A DNA stretch of 64,000 nucleotides. It comes from an uncultured Allomuricauda sp. (lineage in GTDB: Bacteria; Bacteroidota; Bacteroidia; Flavobacteriales; Flavobacteriaceae). Below, piece after piece: positions 11,171 to 19,661 of this stretch. Where the stretch lies: assembly GCF_947258355.1 (NCBI RefSeq), contig NZ_CAMYIC010000020.1, forward strand, positions 1-64,000, given 5' to 3'. The translations under genes and the position numbers were made by a program. The first letter of the stretch is position 1. Every line of letters starts with the position of its first letter. The notes beneath the pieces were generated by a model that was not told the origin of the DNA, made no database searches, and was given only the letters and a program-made list of their open reading frames with translations.

Positions 11171-11557
11171 ATGAAACTGAAGGGAAGGAATAAAGTAAGC
11201 CCGGAATTTAGCATGTCATCCATGACGGACATTGTGTTCTTGTTATTGGTGTTCTTCATGCTGACTTCCAATGCACCCAATGCATTGGATTTGCTATTGC
11301 CAAAGGCAAAGGGGAAATCGACGAACACTCAGAATGTTTCTGTTACCATTGATAAGGACCTGAAATATTTTGTGAACAACGAGCAAATCAACAAAGAATA
11401 CATTGAAATTGAATTAAAAAAGGCACTTGAAGGTCAAGAAAAGCCGACAATCATCCTCAGGGCAGAAGAAAACGTGGCTATTAAAGAAGCGGTCAACGTA
11501 ATGGACATTGCCAATAGGAACAGTTACAAGGTTATCTTGGCGGTGCGGCCAAAATAA
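11171..11557 (+). CDS. exbD: ExbD/TolR-type biopolymer transport protein
   Basis: 128 residues. One N-terminal membrane segment (about 17-35) carries the proton-binding aspartate Asp20 (sequence SSMTDIVFLLL), followed by a periplasmic domain ending in VILAVRPK. Partner of ExbB. Its stop codon overlaps the start of the TonB-like gene by one base (TAATG), which implies translational coupling. Confidence 0.93.
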   Translation: MKLKGRNKVSPEFSMSSMTDIVFLLLVFFMLTSNAPNALDLLLPKAKGKSTNTQNVSVTIDKDLKYFVNNEQINKEYIEIELKKALEGQEKPTIILRAEENVAIKEAVNVMDIANRNSYKVILAVRPK

Positions 11558-12435
11558 TGTCCTTTTTAGATACGAGACACAAGAAAAAATCCTTTACGCT
11601 TACAACACTTTTGTTAAGCGCACTCCTTTTATTGCTTTTTTATATCGGAATGACCTATCTCGACCCGCCCATTGAAAATGGTATCGCTGTTAATTTTGGA
11701 ACCATGGAGTATGGAAGCGGGGAAGTACAGCCAAGAGAACCGGTTCGGTCCGAACCTAGGGAAGTGGAAAGTCAGCCTGAGCCCCAAGAAGTTGCGGAGC
11801 CCGTTGAACCTGAAGAAACGGTTGTTGAAGAAGCTCCAGTTGAGGAGGTTTTGACCAGTAATGAAGAAGAAACGATAAAGCTTAGACAACAACAAGAGGC
11901 CAAACGCAAAGCGGAAGAAGAGGCGGAAAAAGTCAAGGCCGAAGTGGAGCGTATTGCCAAAGAAAAGCGAGAGGCTGAAGAACGGAAGCGCCAAGAGCAG
12001 GAAGCAAAGAAAAAAAGTGTTGATGCCCTGATTGGCGGAATCGGGAAATCGGATGGTACCGCAACAGGTAGCGAAGGTGACGATGACCGTACTGGTGATA
12101 AAGGTCAACCCGATGGTGACCCCTATGCTACATCTTACTATGGGTCGCCAGGAACCGGAACAGGGGGATATGGCCTGAGCGGTAGGTCTTTGGCCAATAA
12201 AGGTAAAGTACAACAAGAATGTAATGAGGAAGGCAGAGTAGTCGTCCGAATTGTTGTGGACAGAAGCGGTATGGTAATCAAAGCGCAACCTGGGGTTAAA
12301 GGGACTACCAACAATGCACCCTGCCTTTTGGAGCCAGCTCGTAAAACGGCGATGCTCCATAGATGGAATCCTGATTCCAACGCACCTGCACAGCAAATTG
12401 GTTTTGTGGTGGTGAACTTTAAACTGGGACAGTAG
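11557..12435 (+). CDS. TonB-like energy transducer
   Basis: 292 residues: short cytoplasmic N-terminus, one membrane anchor (about 13-32), a Pro/Glu-rich stretch (60-105), a Lys/Glu/Arg-rich predicted helix (110-150), a Gly/Asp-rich linker and a C-terminal TonB-like domain (about 200-292). It would span the periplasm and couple the ExbB/ExbD motor to TonB-dependent receptors; no receptor gene lies next to it. The stop overlaps the folC start. Confidence 0.87.
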   Translation: MSFLDTRHKKKSFTLTTLLLSALLLLLFYIGMTYLDPPIENGIAVNFGTMEYGSGEVQPREPVRSEPREVESQPEPQEVAEPVEPEETVVEEAPVEEVLTSNEEETIKLRQQQEAKRKAEEEAEKVKAEVERIAKEKREAEERKRQEQEAKKKSVDALIGGIGKSDGTATGSEGDDDRTGDKGQPDGDPYATSYYGSPGTGTGGYGLSGRSLANKGKVQQECNEEGRVVVRIVVDRSGMVIKAQPGVKGTTNNAPCLLEPARKTAMLHRWNPDSNAPAQQIGFVVVNFKLGQ

Positions 12436-13646
12436 TGACCTACAAAGAAACGTTGGACTGGATGTTCGGACAACTTCCGATGTACCAGCAGAAAGGTGCT
12501 GCGGCCTTTAATGCCAAGCTGGATAATATCATCCATTTTTGCAATATGCTGGACAATCCTGAGAAAAAATTTAAAAGTATTCACGTAGCCGGCACCAATG
12601 GAAAAGGGTCCAGTAGCCATATGTTGGCTTCCATTCTTCAAGAAGCGGGTTACAAAGTCGGGCTATATACTTCACCTCACTTAAAGGATTTCAGAGAGCG
12701 TATCAAAATAAATGGAAAGCCTGTCAGTAAGAAATTCGTAGTTGAATTTATAGCGCAACACCAATCATATTTCGAGTATCACAAGCTATCTTTTTTTGAA
12801 ATGACTGTTGGTATGGCCTTTGACTACTTTGCCAAGGAAGAGGTTGATATTGCGGTAATCGAGGTCGGTTTGGGCGGAAGGTTGGATTCTACCAACATTA
12901 TAACTCCCGAAGTGTCCTTGATTACCAATATAGGCATGGACCATATGCAGTTTTTGGGGGATACTTTGGAGAAGATTGCTTTGGAAAAAGCAGGTATCAT
13001 CAAACGAAAGGTTCCTGTCGTCATTAGTGAGACCCAACCCGAGACTAAAATGATATTCAATCTTATTGCTCATCAGTTAAAATCCAATATTGTTTTTGCT
13101 GATAATGAGCCTACCAAAGGATATAAAACCGATTTGCTTGGTGATTATCAACAAAAGAATATCAATGGAGTGGTAGCAACAATTCACCAATTAACAGATT
13201 TTGACGTTTCGGAGGAGGAAATCTCTAGGGGACTCAAAAATGTTGTACAAAACACGGGCTTACTTGGAAGGTGGCAAGTGTTGCAGCAAAATCCATTGGT
13301 GGTTTGCGATACTGCTCATAACCAAGAGGGGCTTCAATTGGTCTTAAAGCAGGTTCAAAAACAATCGTATAACAAACTACATGTAGTGCTTGGTTTTGTT
13401 AATGACAAAGATGTGAAATCGGTGCTGACCCTATTCCCAAAAGATGCTGAATATTATTTTGTTAGACCTGCAATTCCTCGTGGAATGGACGCTGTGGCTC
13501 TTCAGGAATTGGCCAAGGAAGCGGGATTGAAAGGAAAGAAATATAAGTCTGTGCAGCATGGCTTACAAAAGGCGTTGAAAAAAGCGGATGACAACGATAT
13601 GATCTATGTTGGGGGAAGTACATTTGTTGTCGCTGAGGTGGTATAA
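12435..13646 (+). CDS. folC: Folylpolyglutamate / dihydrofolate synthase
   Basis: 403 residues. Mur-ligase fold: ATP-binding loop GTNGKGSS (53-60), the folate-site region TSPHLKDFRERI, EVGLGGRLDSTN and the C-terminal domain. It adds glutamate to dihydropteroate or folates. The likely start is GTG at 12435, which overlaps the previous stop (TAGTG). Last gene of the nhaD-exbB-exbD-tonB-folC run. Confidence 0.93.
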   Translation: MTYKETLDWMFGQLPMYQQKGAAAFNAKLDNIIHFCNMLDNPEKKFKSIHVAGTNGKGSSSHMLASILQEAGYKVGLYTSPHLKDFRERIKINGKPVSKKFVVEFIAQHQSYFEYHKLSFFEMTVGMAFDYFAKEEVDIAVIEVGLGGRLDSTNIITPEVSLITNIGMDHMQFLGDTLEKIALEKAGIIKRKVPVVISETQPETKMIFNLIAHQLKSNIVFADNEPTKGYKTDLLGDYQQKNINGVVATIHQLTDFDVSEEEISRGLKNVVQNTGLLGRWQVLQQNPLVVCDTAHNQEGLQLVLKQVQKQSYNKLHVVLGFVNDKDVKSVLTLFPKDAEYYFVRPAIPRGMDAVALQELAKEAGLKGKKYKSVQHGLQKALKKADDNDMIYVGGSTFVVAEVV

Positions 13647-13660
13647 ATTTTTTCATTTTT

Positions 13661-13693
13661 TTGTTTTATAAATCAAAAACAGTCTTATATTTG
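13661..13693 (+). promoter_or_regulatory. tRNA-Val promoter
   Basis: TTG at 13661 and TATATTTG at 13686-13693 match the Bacteroidota -33 and -7 boxes, 22 bp apart, just ahead of the tRNA. Confidence 0.65.
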
Positions 13694-13716
13694 CACTCCC
13701 ATTCGGGAAAATGAAT

Positions 13717-13791
13717 GGGCGCTTAGCTCAGTTGGTTCAGAGCACCTCGTTTACACCGAGGGGGTCGGGGGTTCGAATCCCTCAGCGCCCA
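13717..13791 (+). tRNA. tRNA-Val (anticodon TAC)
   Basis: Cloverleaf: acceptor GGGCGCT/AGCGCCC, D-arm with AGCTCAGTTGG, anticodon stem CCTCG/CGAGG around loop TTTACAC (anticodon TAC), and T-arm GGGGTTCGAATCCC. CCA is not encoded; the discriminator base is A13791. Its 3' 25 bases recur exactly at 35398-35422, which marks it as the integration site of a genomic island. Confidence 0.96.
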
Positions 13792-13792
13792 C
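13768..13792 (+). repeat. Direct repeat, left copy (tRNA-Val 3' end)
   Basis: 25 bp, GGGGTTCGAATCCC plus CTCAGCGCCCAC, identical to 35398-35422. Core of the proposed attachment site. Confidence 0.85.
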
Positions 13793-13813
13793 TTTTAGAG
13801 TTCAAACGAAAAC

Positions 13814-13848
13814 AAAGCCTTGCATATCTTATTGATTTGCAAGGCTTT
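13814..13848 (+). terminator. Hairpin after tRNA-Val
   Basis: Perfect stem AAAGCCTTGCA/TGCAAGGCTTT with a 13-nt loop, then GGCGTTTTAG. Likely terminator, though the T tract is weak. Confidence 0.6.
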
Positions 13849-13897
13849 GGCGTTTTAGGCCTTTGTTTGAATTGGTTTGATTTGATATGTTTTGGTT

Positions 13898-13987
13898 TGT
13901 AATTCGGTTAGTTATAAAACAAAAGCAAGGTAAAACCCAATAAACTTAAGGGTTTGCAGACGTGGTTCGAATCCTTCCGCGATTACA
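13898..13987 (+). repeat. Att-like / tRNA-like block, left copy
   Basis: 90 bp starting TGTAATTCGG, containing GCAAGG, AAAACCCA, TAAACTTAAGGGTTT and GGTTCGAATCC, and ending GATTACA. It is clearly related to 35334-35423. It differs at the 3' end, where it does not match tRNA-Val, and its first six bases pair with its last six (TGTAAT/ATTACA), so it looks like a decayed tRNA or another attachment site. It is not a functional tRNA because the T-stem is broken. Confidence 0.6.
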
Positions 13988-13990
13988 GAT

Positions 13991-14018
13991 AAAAAGCCCC
14001 TTTTAAATGGGCTTTTTT
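13991..14018 (-). terminator. Terminator, likely bidirectional
   Basis: AAAAGCCC/GGGCTTTT stem with T tracts on both strands; the 3' end of the minus-strand kinase/receiver operon. Confidence 0.75.
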
Positions 14019-14031
14019 AGCTTTAATGAAA

Positions 14032-14451
14032 TTAACTCTTCCAACTACCATTATAGACTTTGGTCAAGATTTCTTCCATCTTGTCTTCAAAAACGGGTTT
14101 GACCACATATCCCGTGATTTCTTCAAACTCTTTAGCTTTGTCAAGATCCATATCACTGTTGGATGAGGTTACCATAAAAATGTCTACATTTTGACCACGT
14201 AATTTTGGTTTTACTTTTTTAAACTCTGATAAAAATCCCCAACCATCCAAAAAAGGCATATTAATGTCCAATAGAATTACCTCAGGTAATTCAACATTTT
14301 GCCCCAAGCAAAGATTTATATATTCTATGGCTTGCTCCCCATCTGTAAAACTGGTCACGATAATATTTTTGGATAGTCCGTTCAATATTTTTTTTGTAAC
14401 GAAAAGATAAACCTCGTCATCATCTACCAATAAAATGTTGGGTGTCTTCAT
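14032..14451 (-). CDS. Single-domain response regulator
   Basis: 139 residues, only a receiver domain: acidic pocket VDDDE near residues 9-13, phospho-acceptor Asp62 (LLDINMP) and a KP motif near the end. No output domain, so it acts by protein contact or as a phosphorelay carrier. It starts 2 bp after the stop of the upstream sensor kinase and is surely its partner. Confidence 0.92.
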   Translation of the reverse strand: MKTPNILLVDDDEVYLFVTKKILNGLSKNIIVTSFTDGEQAIEYINLCLGQNVELPEVILLDINMPFLDGWGFLSEFKKVKPKLRGQNVDIFMVTSSNSDMDLDKAKEFEEITGYVVKPVFEDKMEEILTKVYNGSWKS

Positions 14452-14453
14452 AA

Positions 14454-16265
14454 TTAGTTGAATTTCATTTTAAACGTGGTGCCAACTCCTGCCTCACTTT
14501 CTACTTCCAGTGAGGCATTCATGGCCTCAAGTTGTGATTTTACGATAAATAGCCCCATCCCTTTTCCAGAAATGTTGCGGTGGAACCTTTTATAAAGTTT
14601 GAACATATTTTGTCCATGGCGCTCAAGGTCAATACCCAGTCCATTGTCTTTGATATACAATATTTTTTTACCTTTCTCATAGGCCGTTTCGAAGATCACA
14701 TAGGAATCAACATCGGTCCTCCTATATTTTATTGCATTTGATAAAAAATTCTGCAGGATACTTTTCATGTAAAATTTTGAACATTTGAGGGAATACCATG
14801 CATTAAATCTGTAAATGGTTTGAAAGTTTCTCGCTTTTTTATCCATTAAAGTTTCCACAAAGTCATTCTCGACATCCTCGAGCAACACTAGTAGGTTTAC
14901 GTTTTCAATTTCCAGTTCATTATTGTTCAATATGGAAACGTAAGACTGTACATCTTCAGTAAGTGTGCTGATGTTGTTGGAAATGGTTTTAAGTTTTGGA
15001 AACAGTTCATTAAATGTTTTTAAGTCGGAAGATTTACTCAACATATCCACAATAATGGACATACTGGTTACAGGTGATTTTAGGTTATGTGCTACCACAT
15101 AGTTAAAGTCTTCCAATTGCTGGTTCCGCACCTGAAGCCTTCTATTGGACTTTTGAACCAGTTGATTGGTATGTTCCAGTTGTTCCCTATTGCGCTGTAA
15201 TTCTTCCTTCTTGGCCTTCAAACTTTCAATAAAACTGTTTCTCTCTTTTTGTGTTCGGGCATATCCTAGGGCGATTAATAGGATGACAAAAAGCGTTAAT
15301 ATATTGAACAGCAAAAGATTCCTTCTTATGGATTGTAACATTTTTGAGATATAGGCTGCAGGTATTTGCTGTATTATTGCCCAATTATTGTTGGAAACAA
15401 CATCGGCCACATTTGAGAAGGTGGGCTTACCGCCCTTGTTTTCAAAGCCAACATTAACATTTTGAAATACCCACAGATTCCCTTCTTTCATGAAAAAAGT
15501 ATCTTTTTCCAATGACATGTTGTCGAACAAAAGCTTTTCCCGGATCAAGGAATCCTGATGGCTCATCAAGGCCTGGTGGGGTAGGTAATTGGAAGACAGA
15601 TTGGTAGCGATTACGTTACGGTCTTTATCGACCAGGAAAAAATTATCGTCGGATATTCTTGCCTTCATCAAATCAAAGATTTTGGTCAGGTCAAAATTTA
15701 CAACGGCCAAACCAACTTGATCATCATTGTTGTCGAATATGGGGGTAACACCTCGCATAACAGGTTTGTATGGTATTTCTATTTCGCCGTATTCTTGATT
15801 GAGTTCTATGGGGGAAATATATACCTGCCCTTTTTTTAACGTAAGGCCCTTGTTAAAATATGGACGATTAACCTTGTTCTGTACTTGAGCCGGTAGCATT
15901 TTGTTCGTACCGGTTTTTTCGTAGCGCAAAATCTCTTGGCCGTTGGTATCTATGAGTCTAAATTGATCATATTCATCAACTCCTTGTAATATTTTAATGT
16001 AATTTTCTATAAACCCTTCTTCCAGTTCGCTGGTATCAGAAAAAGATGGAGGAAAGGGTACTGTAGACCAATAGGATGTAATTTCGGTCAGTGCAGTGCA
16101 CTCGTCTGCCAAATGAAAACTCTTATTGAGGATATTTTTTTGCTGTATATGAGCCATATTGTAGATGAGGCTCTGTTTTTGCAAATGGCTCCAAAAAATG
16201 GTAAAGATCAGTAAGGGAATATAAAGGGCAAGGGAGGTTTTTATTATTCTTATCCACATAAACAT
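14454..16265 (-). CDS. Membrane sensor histidine kinase
   Basis: 603 residues. Membrane segments at about 9-26 and 315-335 enclose a periplasmic sensor domain of about 285 residues that looks like a double-Cache/PDC fold (for example QFRLIDTNGQEILR and FFLVDKDRNVIATN). A coiled coil (345-385) leads to HisKA with His393 (VAHNLKSP), then the ATPase with N-box LQNFLSNAIKYR and G-box GKGMGLFIV. It phosphorylates the receiver protein downstream in the operon. The ligand is unknown. Met3 is an alternative start. Confidence 0.92.
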   Translation of the reverse strand: MFMWIRIIKTSLALYIPLLIFTIFWSHLQKQSLIYNMAHIQQKNILNKSFHLADECTALTEITSYWSTVPFPPSFSDTSELEEGFIENYIKILQGVDEYDQFRLIDTNGQEILRYEKTGTNKMLPAQVQNKVNRPYFNKGLTLKKGQVYISPIELNQEYGEIEIPYKPVMRGVTPIFDNNDDQVGLAVVNFDLTKIFDLMKARISDDNFFLVDKDRNVIATNLSSNYLPHQALMSHQDSLIREKLLFDNMSLEKDTFFMKEGNLWVFQNVNVGFENKGGKPTFSNVADVVSNNNWAIIQQIPAAYISKMLQSIRRNLLLFNILTLFVILLIALGYARTQKERNSFIESLKAKKEELQRNREQLEHTNQLVQKSNRRLQVRNQQLEDFNYVVAHNLKSPVTSMSIIVDMLSKSSDLKTFNELFPKLKTISNNISTLTEDVQSYVSILNNNELEIENVNLLVLLEDVENDFVETLMDKKARNFQTIYRFNAWYSLKCSKFYMKSILQNFLSNAIKYRRTDVDSYVIFETAYEKGKKILYIKDNGLGIDLERHGQNMFKLYKRFHRNISGKGMGLFIVKSQLEAMNASLEVESEAGVGTTFKMKFN

Positions 16266-16483
16266 ACCAATTTTTAAAATTCTTATAGAATGTATGTAGG
16301 GGAAATTTTGTAACCTTAGTAGGATTTTATTTATTTATTAAGCCATCCATTATTTGATTAATTTACTGAAATTTTTTGATTTCCAGATTGGATTGTAAAA
16401 TAATTAACATTATGACTTGTTACTGATCATTTATCCAGGAGGTAGTATAAATGCCCTTACCGTATTTAAAACTTTTTTATTTT

Positions 16484-16574
16484 CGGTTCATCGACAGTTT
16501 TCTTCCACTCACCTACACTAAAAATGGTTTCACCTTTTTTTGATTAGAGGAATCAACAAGTTTATTTTCTTTTG
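16484..16574 (+). promoter_or_regulatory. LytTR-type promoter of the H-NOX operon
   Basis: Three half-sites at 21-bp steps: CGGTTCATCGACAG (16484), CCACTCACCTACAC (16505) and TCACCT (16530, within the 14-bp unit starting 16526). A -7 box TTCTTTTG starts at 16567, 62 bp after 16505. This is the same geometry as the promoters at 25006, 26719 and 34011, but with weaker matches and one extra half-site. It precedes the operon that encodes the LytTR regulator itself. The rest of the 332-bp gap shows no gene. Confidence 0.6.
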
Positions 16575-16597
16575 TATATCTCTAAATTTTATCAGAA

Positions 16598-16999
16598 ATG
16601 TACATACTATTCATAGAGGACGATGCCATAGAAACCATGAAGTTTCAGCGTACCATGTCCAAATTGGAAACAAAGCATACGCTCATCGAAGCAAAAAACG
16701 GAGAGGAAGCGCTGGAATATTTGGAGTCGGGAAAATCTTTGCCCGACATTATTTTATTGGACCTTAATATGCCCAAAATGAATGGAATCGAGTTTTTGGG
16801 CCTCCTCAAGCAACACGATAAAATAAAATACTTACCCACAATCGTACTTACAACATCGGAGAACAGGGACGATCTATTGGAATGTTACAAAATCGGTATA
16901 GCAGGATACATTATAAAACCCCTTAAATATGAAGACTATGAGACCAAATTAAAAACGGTTCTCGAATACTGGAACATCAATGAACTGGTAAAAGCCTAG
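16598..16999 (+). CDS. Single-domain response regulator
   Basis: 133 residues, receiver only: FIEDDA at 6-10, phospho-acceptor Asp55 (LLDLNMPKMNG), conserved Thr in VLTTSEN and a KP motif. First gene of an operon running to 22854. It could be the phosphate shuttle between the two kinases and Hpt, or a separate output. Confidence 0.92.
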   Translation: MYILFIEDDAIETMKFQRTMSKLETKHTLIEAKNGEEALEYLESGKSLPDIILLDLNMPKMNGIEFLGLLKQHDKIKYLPTIVLTTSENRDDLLECYKIGIAGYIIKPLKYEDYETKLKTVLEYWNINELVKA

Positions 17000-17077
17000 T
17001 TAAAAATTGCATTTCACAACAAAACTTACCTGTTAGGTAAATGTTTTCCTACTTTTGAAACCTCTACAAGCCAGATT

Positions 17078-17623
17078 ATGAAAGGAATAGTGTTTACCGA
17101 ATTTTTAGAGATGGTCGAAAGTCAATTTGGACTTGAAACTGTTGATGCCATTATCGAGGCCTCAAATCTACCTTCTGACGGTATTTATACCACAGTGGGA
17201 ACTTACGATTTTAATGAGATGGTTGCCTTGCTCCAAAGTTTGAGCAAAAAAACCAATATTTCCATAGATGACCTTTTGTACACATTTGGCCACTACCTTT
17301 TCGTGAGCTTGGGAAAGGCACATCCCGATGTGATTAAGAGTTATACCTCTCCGATTGGTTTGCTATACTCCATTGAAGACCATATCCATGTGCACGTACA
17401 AAAATTATATCCAGATGCGGAATTGCCCACCTTCAACATATTGGATAAAACGGACACTTCCATATCCATGGTGTACGTTTCGTCGAGAGGGTTATATAGA
17501 TTAGCTCATGGACTGATTGAAAAATGCTTCGAGCATTTTAATACCTCTTCCAAGGTTTCTTTTGAGTTGCTCAAAGAAGATGGGACAGAAGTTAAATTTG
17601 ATGTGGTGCAGGATGGAGAGTAA
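17078..17623 (+). CDS. H-NOX heme nitric-oxide sensor
   Basis: 181 residues, the full H-NOX (HNOB) length. Aligning by eye to the Thermoanaerobacter tengcongensis protein with a constant +2 offset gives the proximal heme ligand His104, Pro117 and the propionate-binding Y133-x-S135-x-R137. The residue matching the distal Tyr140, which stabilises O2, is Leu142, so the protein is predicted to bind NO or CO and not O2. It is soluble and cytoplasmic. The downstream kinase overlaps its end by 11 nt, the usual genetic link of bacterial H-NOX proteins to the kinase they control. Confidence 0.93.
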   Translation: MKGIVFTEFLEMVESQFGLETVDAIIEASNLPSDGIYTTVGTYDFNEMVALLQSLSKKTNISIDDLLYTFGHYLFVSLGKAHPDVIKSYTSPIGLLYSIEDHIHVHVQKLYPDAELPTFNILDKTDTSISMVYVSSRGLYRLAHGLIEKCFEHFNTSSKVSFELLKEDGTEVKFDVVQDGE

Positions 17624-19661
17624 TGAGATCGAAATATTGAAAAGAGCCCTGGAACGCCAGAAAAAAGCAAGGGCCCAAGCAGAAAGAATACTAGAAGAAA
17701 AATCCAAAGAACTTTACGATACGGCCGAACATCTAAAAAGAGCCAATGCCCAGCTGGAGAATTTGTTGGATGAGAAAACCGACGAAGTAGATGCCGCTTT
17801 CCTTAATATTATCGACCCTTATGTGGTTATGGACTTGGAATTTAATGTGGTTCGCAGTAATGAGTCCGCTAAGGAATTTTTACAGTTTGATCACAGAAAG
17901 ACCCGAGTAAACCTATCGAGTTATGTACATCCGGAATTTGCCCAATATACGGCGGAGTCCATTCAGACCCTTTTGGATACCGGAATGTTAAAAAATTACA
18001 GAGCTAAGATTGTTCTTCCCGATAGCAGCGAAAAGTATGTACAGATCAATGCAAGCCTTATTTATAATCGAAAGCATGTTCCCATTGCTGCTCAGGGAAT
18101 TGTAAGGGACATTACCCAAGAAAAGGACATTGAAACTCTTTTGGGAAACCAACGGAAACAATTAAAAGAATCGGAAAATAGACTCGCCACTTTGATCAAA
18201 AACCTCGAAATGGCTGTTCTGCTGGAAGATGAAAATCGGAACATCGCCCTCACCAACAAAAAATTCTGCGATATGTTCGGTGTTCCTGCCAAGCCCGAAG
18301 AAATGATCGGTACGGATTGTGCGTGTGCTGCAGAGGAGAGCAAGAACTACTTTAAGAATCCGGAACAGTTCATGGATCGGATAGATGAAATTCTGGAAAA
18401 GCGGGAACCCGTGCTTTCCGATGAGTTGGAAATGGTTGATGGCAGAATTTTGGAACGCGATTATATACCTGTTATCAACGATGGAATCTATAAAGGTCAT
18501 TTATGGAGTTATCGAGATGTGACGCTAAACCGAACTTTTAAGCGAAACCTTCAAGCGGAAAAAGACAAATATAGTGGCATAATTGCCAATATGAACCTTG
18601 GACTGATAGAAGTGAGTACCGATGGTCATATTCAAACTGTCAACCAAAGTTTCTGTAACATGAGCGGTTTCGAAATGCAAGAGCTTTTGGGCAGTGTAGT
18701 ACACGAGTTAAGAACCATAAAAGGAGAACCAATAATAAAAGACTCGGATATACTTCAATTGAAGGAAGGCCAAGATTCCCATGAAATGCTTGTCTTTAAC
18801 AAAATGGGAGAACAACGGCACTGGTTGGTCAGTTCAGCACCCCGTTTTGATGAGGCTCAGCGGATAATTGGTTCCATCGGAATCCACTTGGATATTACCG
18901 AGCACAAAAAACTGCAACTCGAAAAGGAAAAGTTATTGGTAAAATTGGAGCAAAGCAATCAAAGCCTTAAAGAGTATGCCTATGTGGTTTCCCATGATTT
19001 AAAATCACCCCTTCGGAGTATCGAAGCCCTGGCCAGTTGGTTAAGCAATGATTACAGCGATGCTTTGGACGGCACTGGAAAGGAATACTTGGGTATGATC
19101 CAGGATAAAATAGAGTCCATGGAGAACCTCATTAGTGGAATATTGGCATATTCGACCGCAAATACCTCGGAGCTGAACAATACCCAAATAGACCTTAACG
19201 AGGTGATGACGGAAATAGTGGATAGTATCTATATTCCCGAGAATGTAAAGGTCATGGCTCCTAAAAGGTTACCTCAAATTATTGCCGACAGGACCAAAAC
19301 ACATCAACTGTTTCAAAATATTATTTCCAATGCCGTAGTGCATATCGAAAAAGAAAATGGCAAGGTGGAAGTGATTTTTAATGAAGAAGCGGAATATTGG
19401 GAATTCTGCATACGTGACAACGGAATCGGTATCCCCAAAAAATACCATAAAAAGATATTTGACATTTTTCAGTCTGCTTCCAGTGATAAAAAATCATCGG
19501 GAATTGGTCTATCCATAGTAAAAAAGATTGTGGACCGTTATAATGGTAAGGTATGGGTGGAAAGTGAGGAAGGAGAGGGAACCGATTTCTACTTTACTCT
19601 GGAAAAACAAAACCTAACAACTGAATTCCATGAAGATACTACAGGCCAAAAAGTCATCTGA
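17613..19661 (+). CDS. H-NOX-associated PAS histidine kinase
   Basis: 682 residues from ATG 17613, which overlaps the H-NOX stop by 11 nt; a longer frame starting inside H-NOX is less likely. Order: coiled coil (8-58), PAS (about 62-175), PAS-like (190-310), PAS with PAC ending DITEHK (320-435), coiled coil, HisKA with His461 (VSHDLKSP), HATPase with N-box FQNIISNAVVH and GIGLSIV. No membrane segment, so it is cytosolic like its partner. Probably controlled by direct contact with H-NOX. It overlaps the FIST gene by 32 nt. Confidence 0.9.
   Translation: MESNEIEILKRALERQKKARAQAERILEEKSKELYDTAEHLKRANAQLENLLDEKTDEVDAAFLNIIDPYVVMDLEFNVVRSNESAKEFLQFDHRKTRVNLSSYVHPEFAQYTAESIQTLLDTGMLKNYRAKIVLPDSSEKYVQINASLIYNRKHVPIAAQGIVRDITQEKDIETLLGNQRKQLKESENRLATLIKNLEMAVLLEDENRNIALTNKKFCDMFGVPAKPEEMIGTDCACAAEESKNYFKNPEQFMDRIDEILEKREPVLSDELEMVDGRILERDYIPVINDGIYKGHLWSYRDVTLNRTFKRNLQAEKDKYSGIIANMNLGLIEVSTDGHIQTVNQSFCNMSGFEMQELLGSVVHELRTIKGEPIIKDSDILQLKEGQDSHEMLVFNKMGEQRHWLVSSAPRFDEAQRIIGSIGIHLDITEHKKLQLEKEKLLVKLEQSNQSLKEYAYVVSHDLKSPLRSIEALASWLSNDYSDALDGTGKEYLGMIQDKIESMENLISGILAYSTANTSELNNTQIDLNEVMTEIVDSIYIPENVKVMAPKRLPQIIADRTKTHQLFQNIISNAVVHIEKENGKVEVIFNEEAEYWEFCIRDNGIGIPKKYHKKIFDIFQSASSDKKSSGIGLSIVKKIVDRYNGKVWVESEEGEGTDFYFTLEKQNLTTEFHEDTTGQKVI

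Noticed and set aside
13711..13902. Open frame of 63 codons over tRNA-Val
   Set aside because: It covers the tRNA and its terminator; chance frame.
13898..13987. A second tRNA gene next to tRNA-Val
   Set aside because: Acceptor ends pair for only six bases, the T-stem does not pair and there is no proper anticodon stem-loop of 5+7; it is a relict or attachment block.
17517..17612. Longer start for the PAS kinase inside the H-NOX gene
   Set aside because: The ATG at 17613 gives an 11-nt overlap and begins the predicted coiled coil; the extension would be coded within conserved H-NOX sequence.
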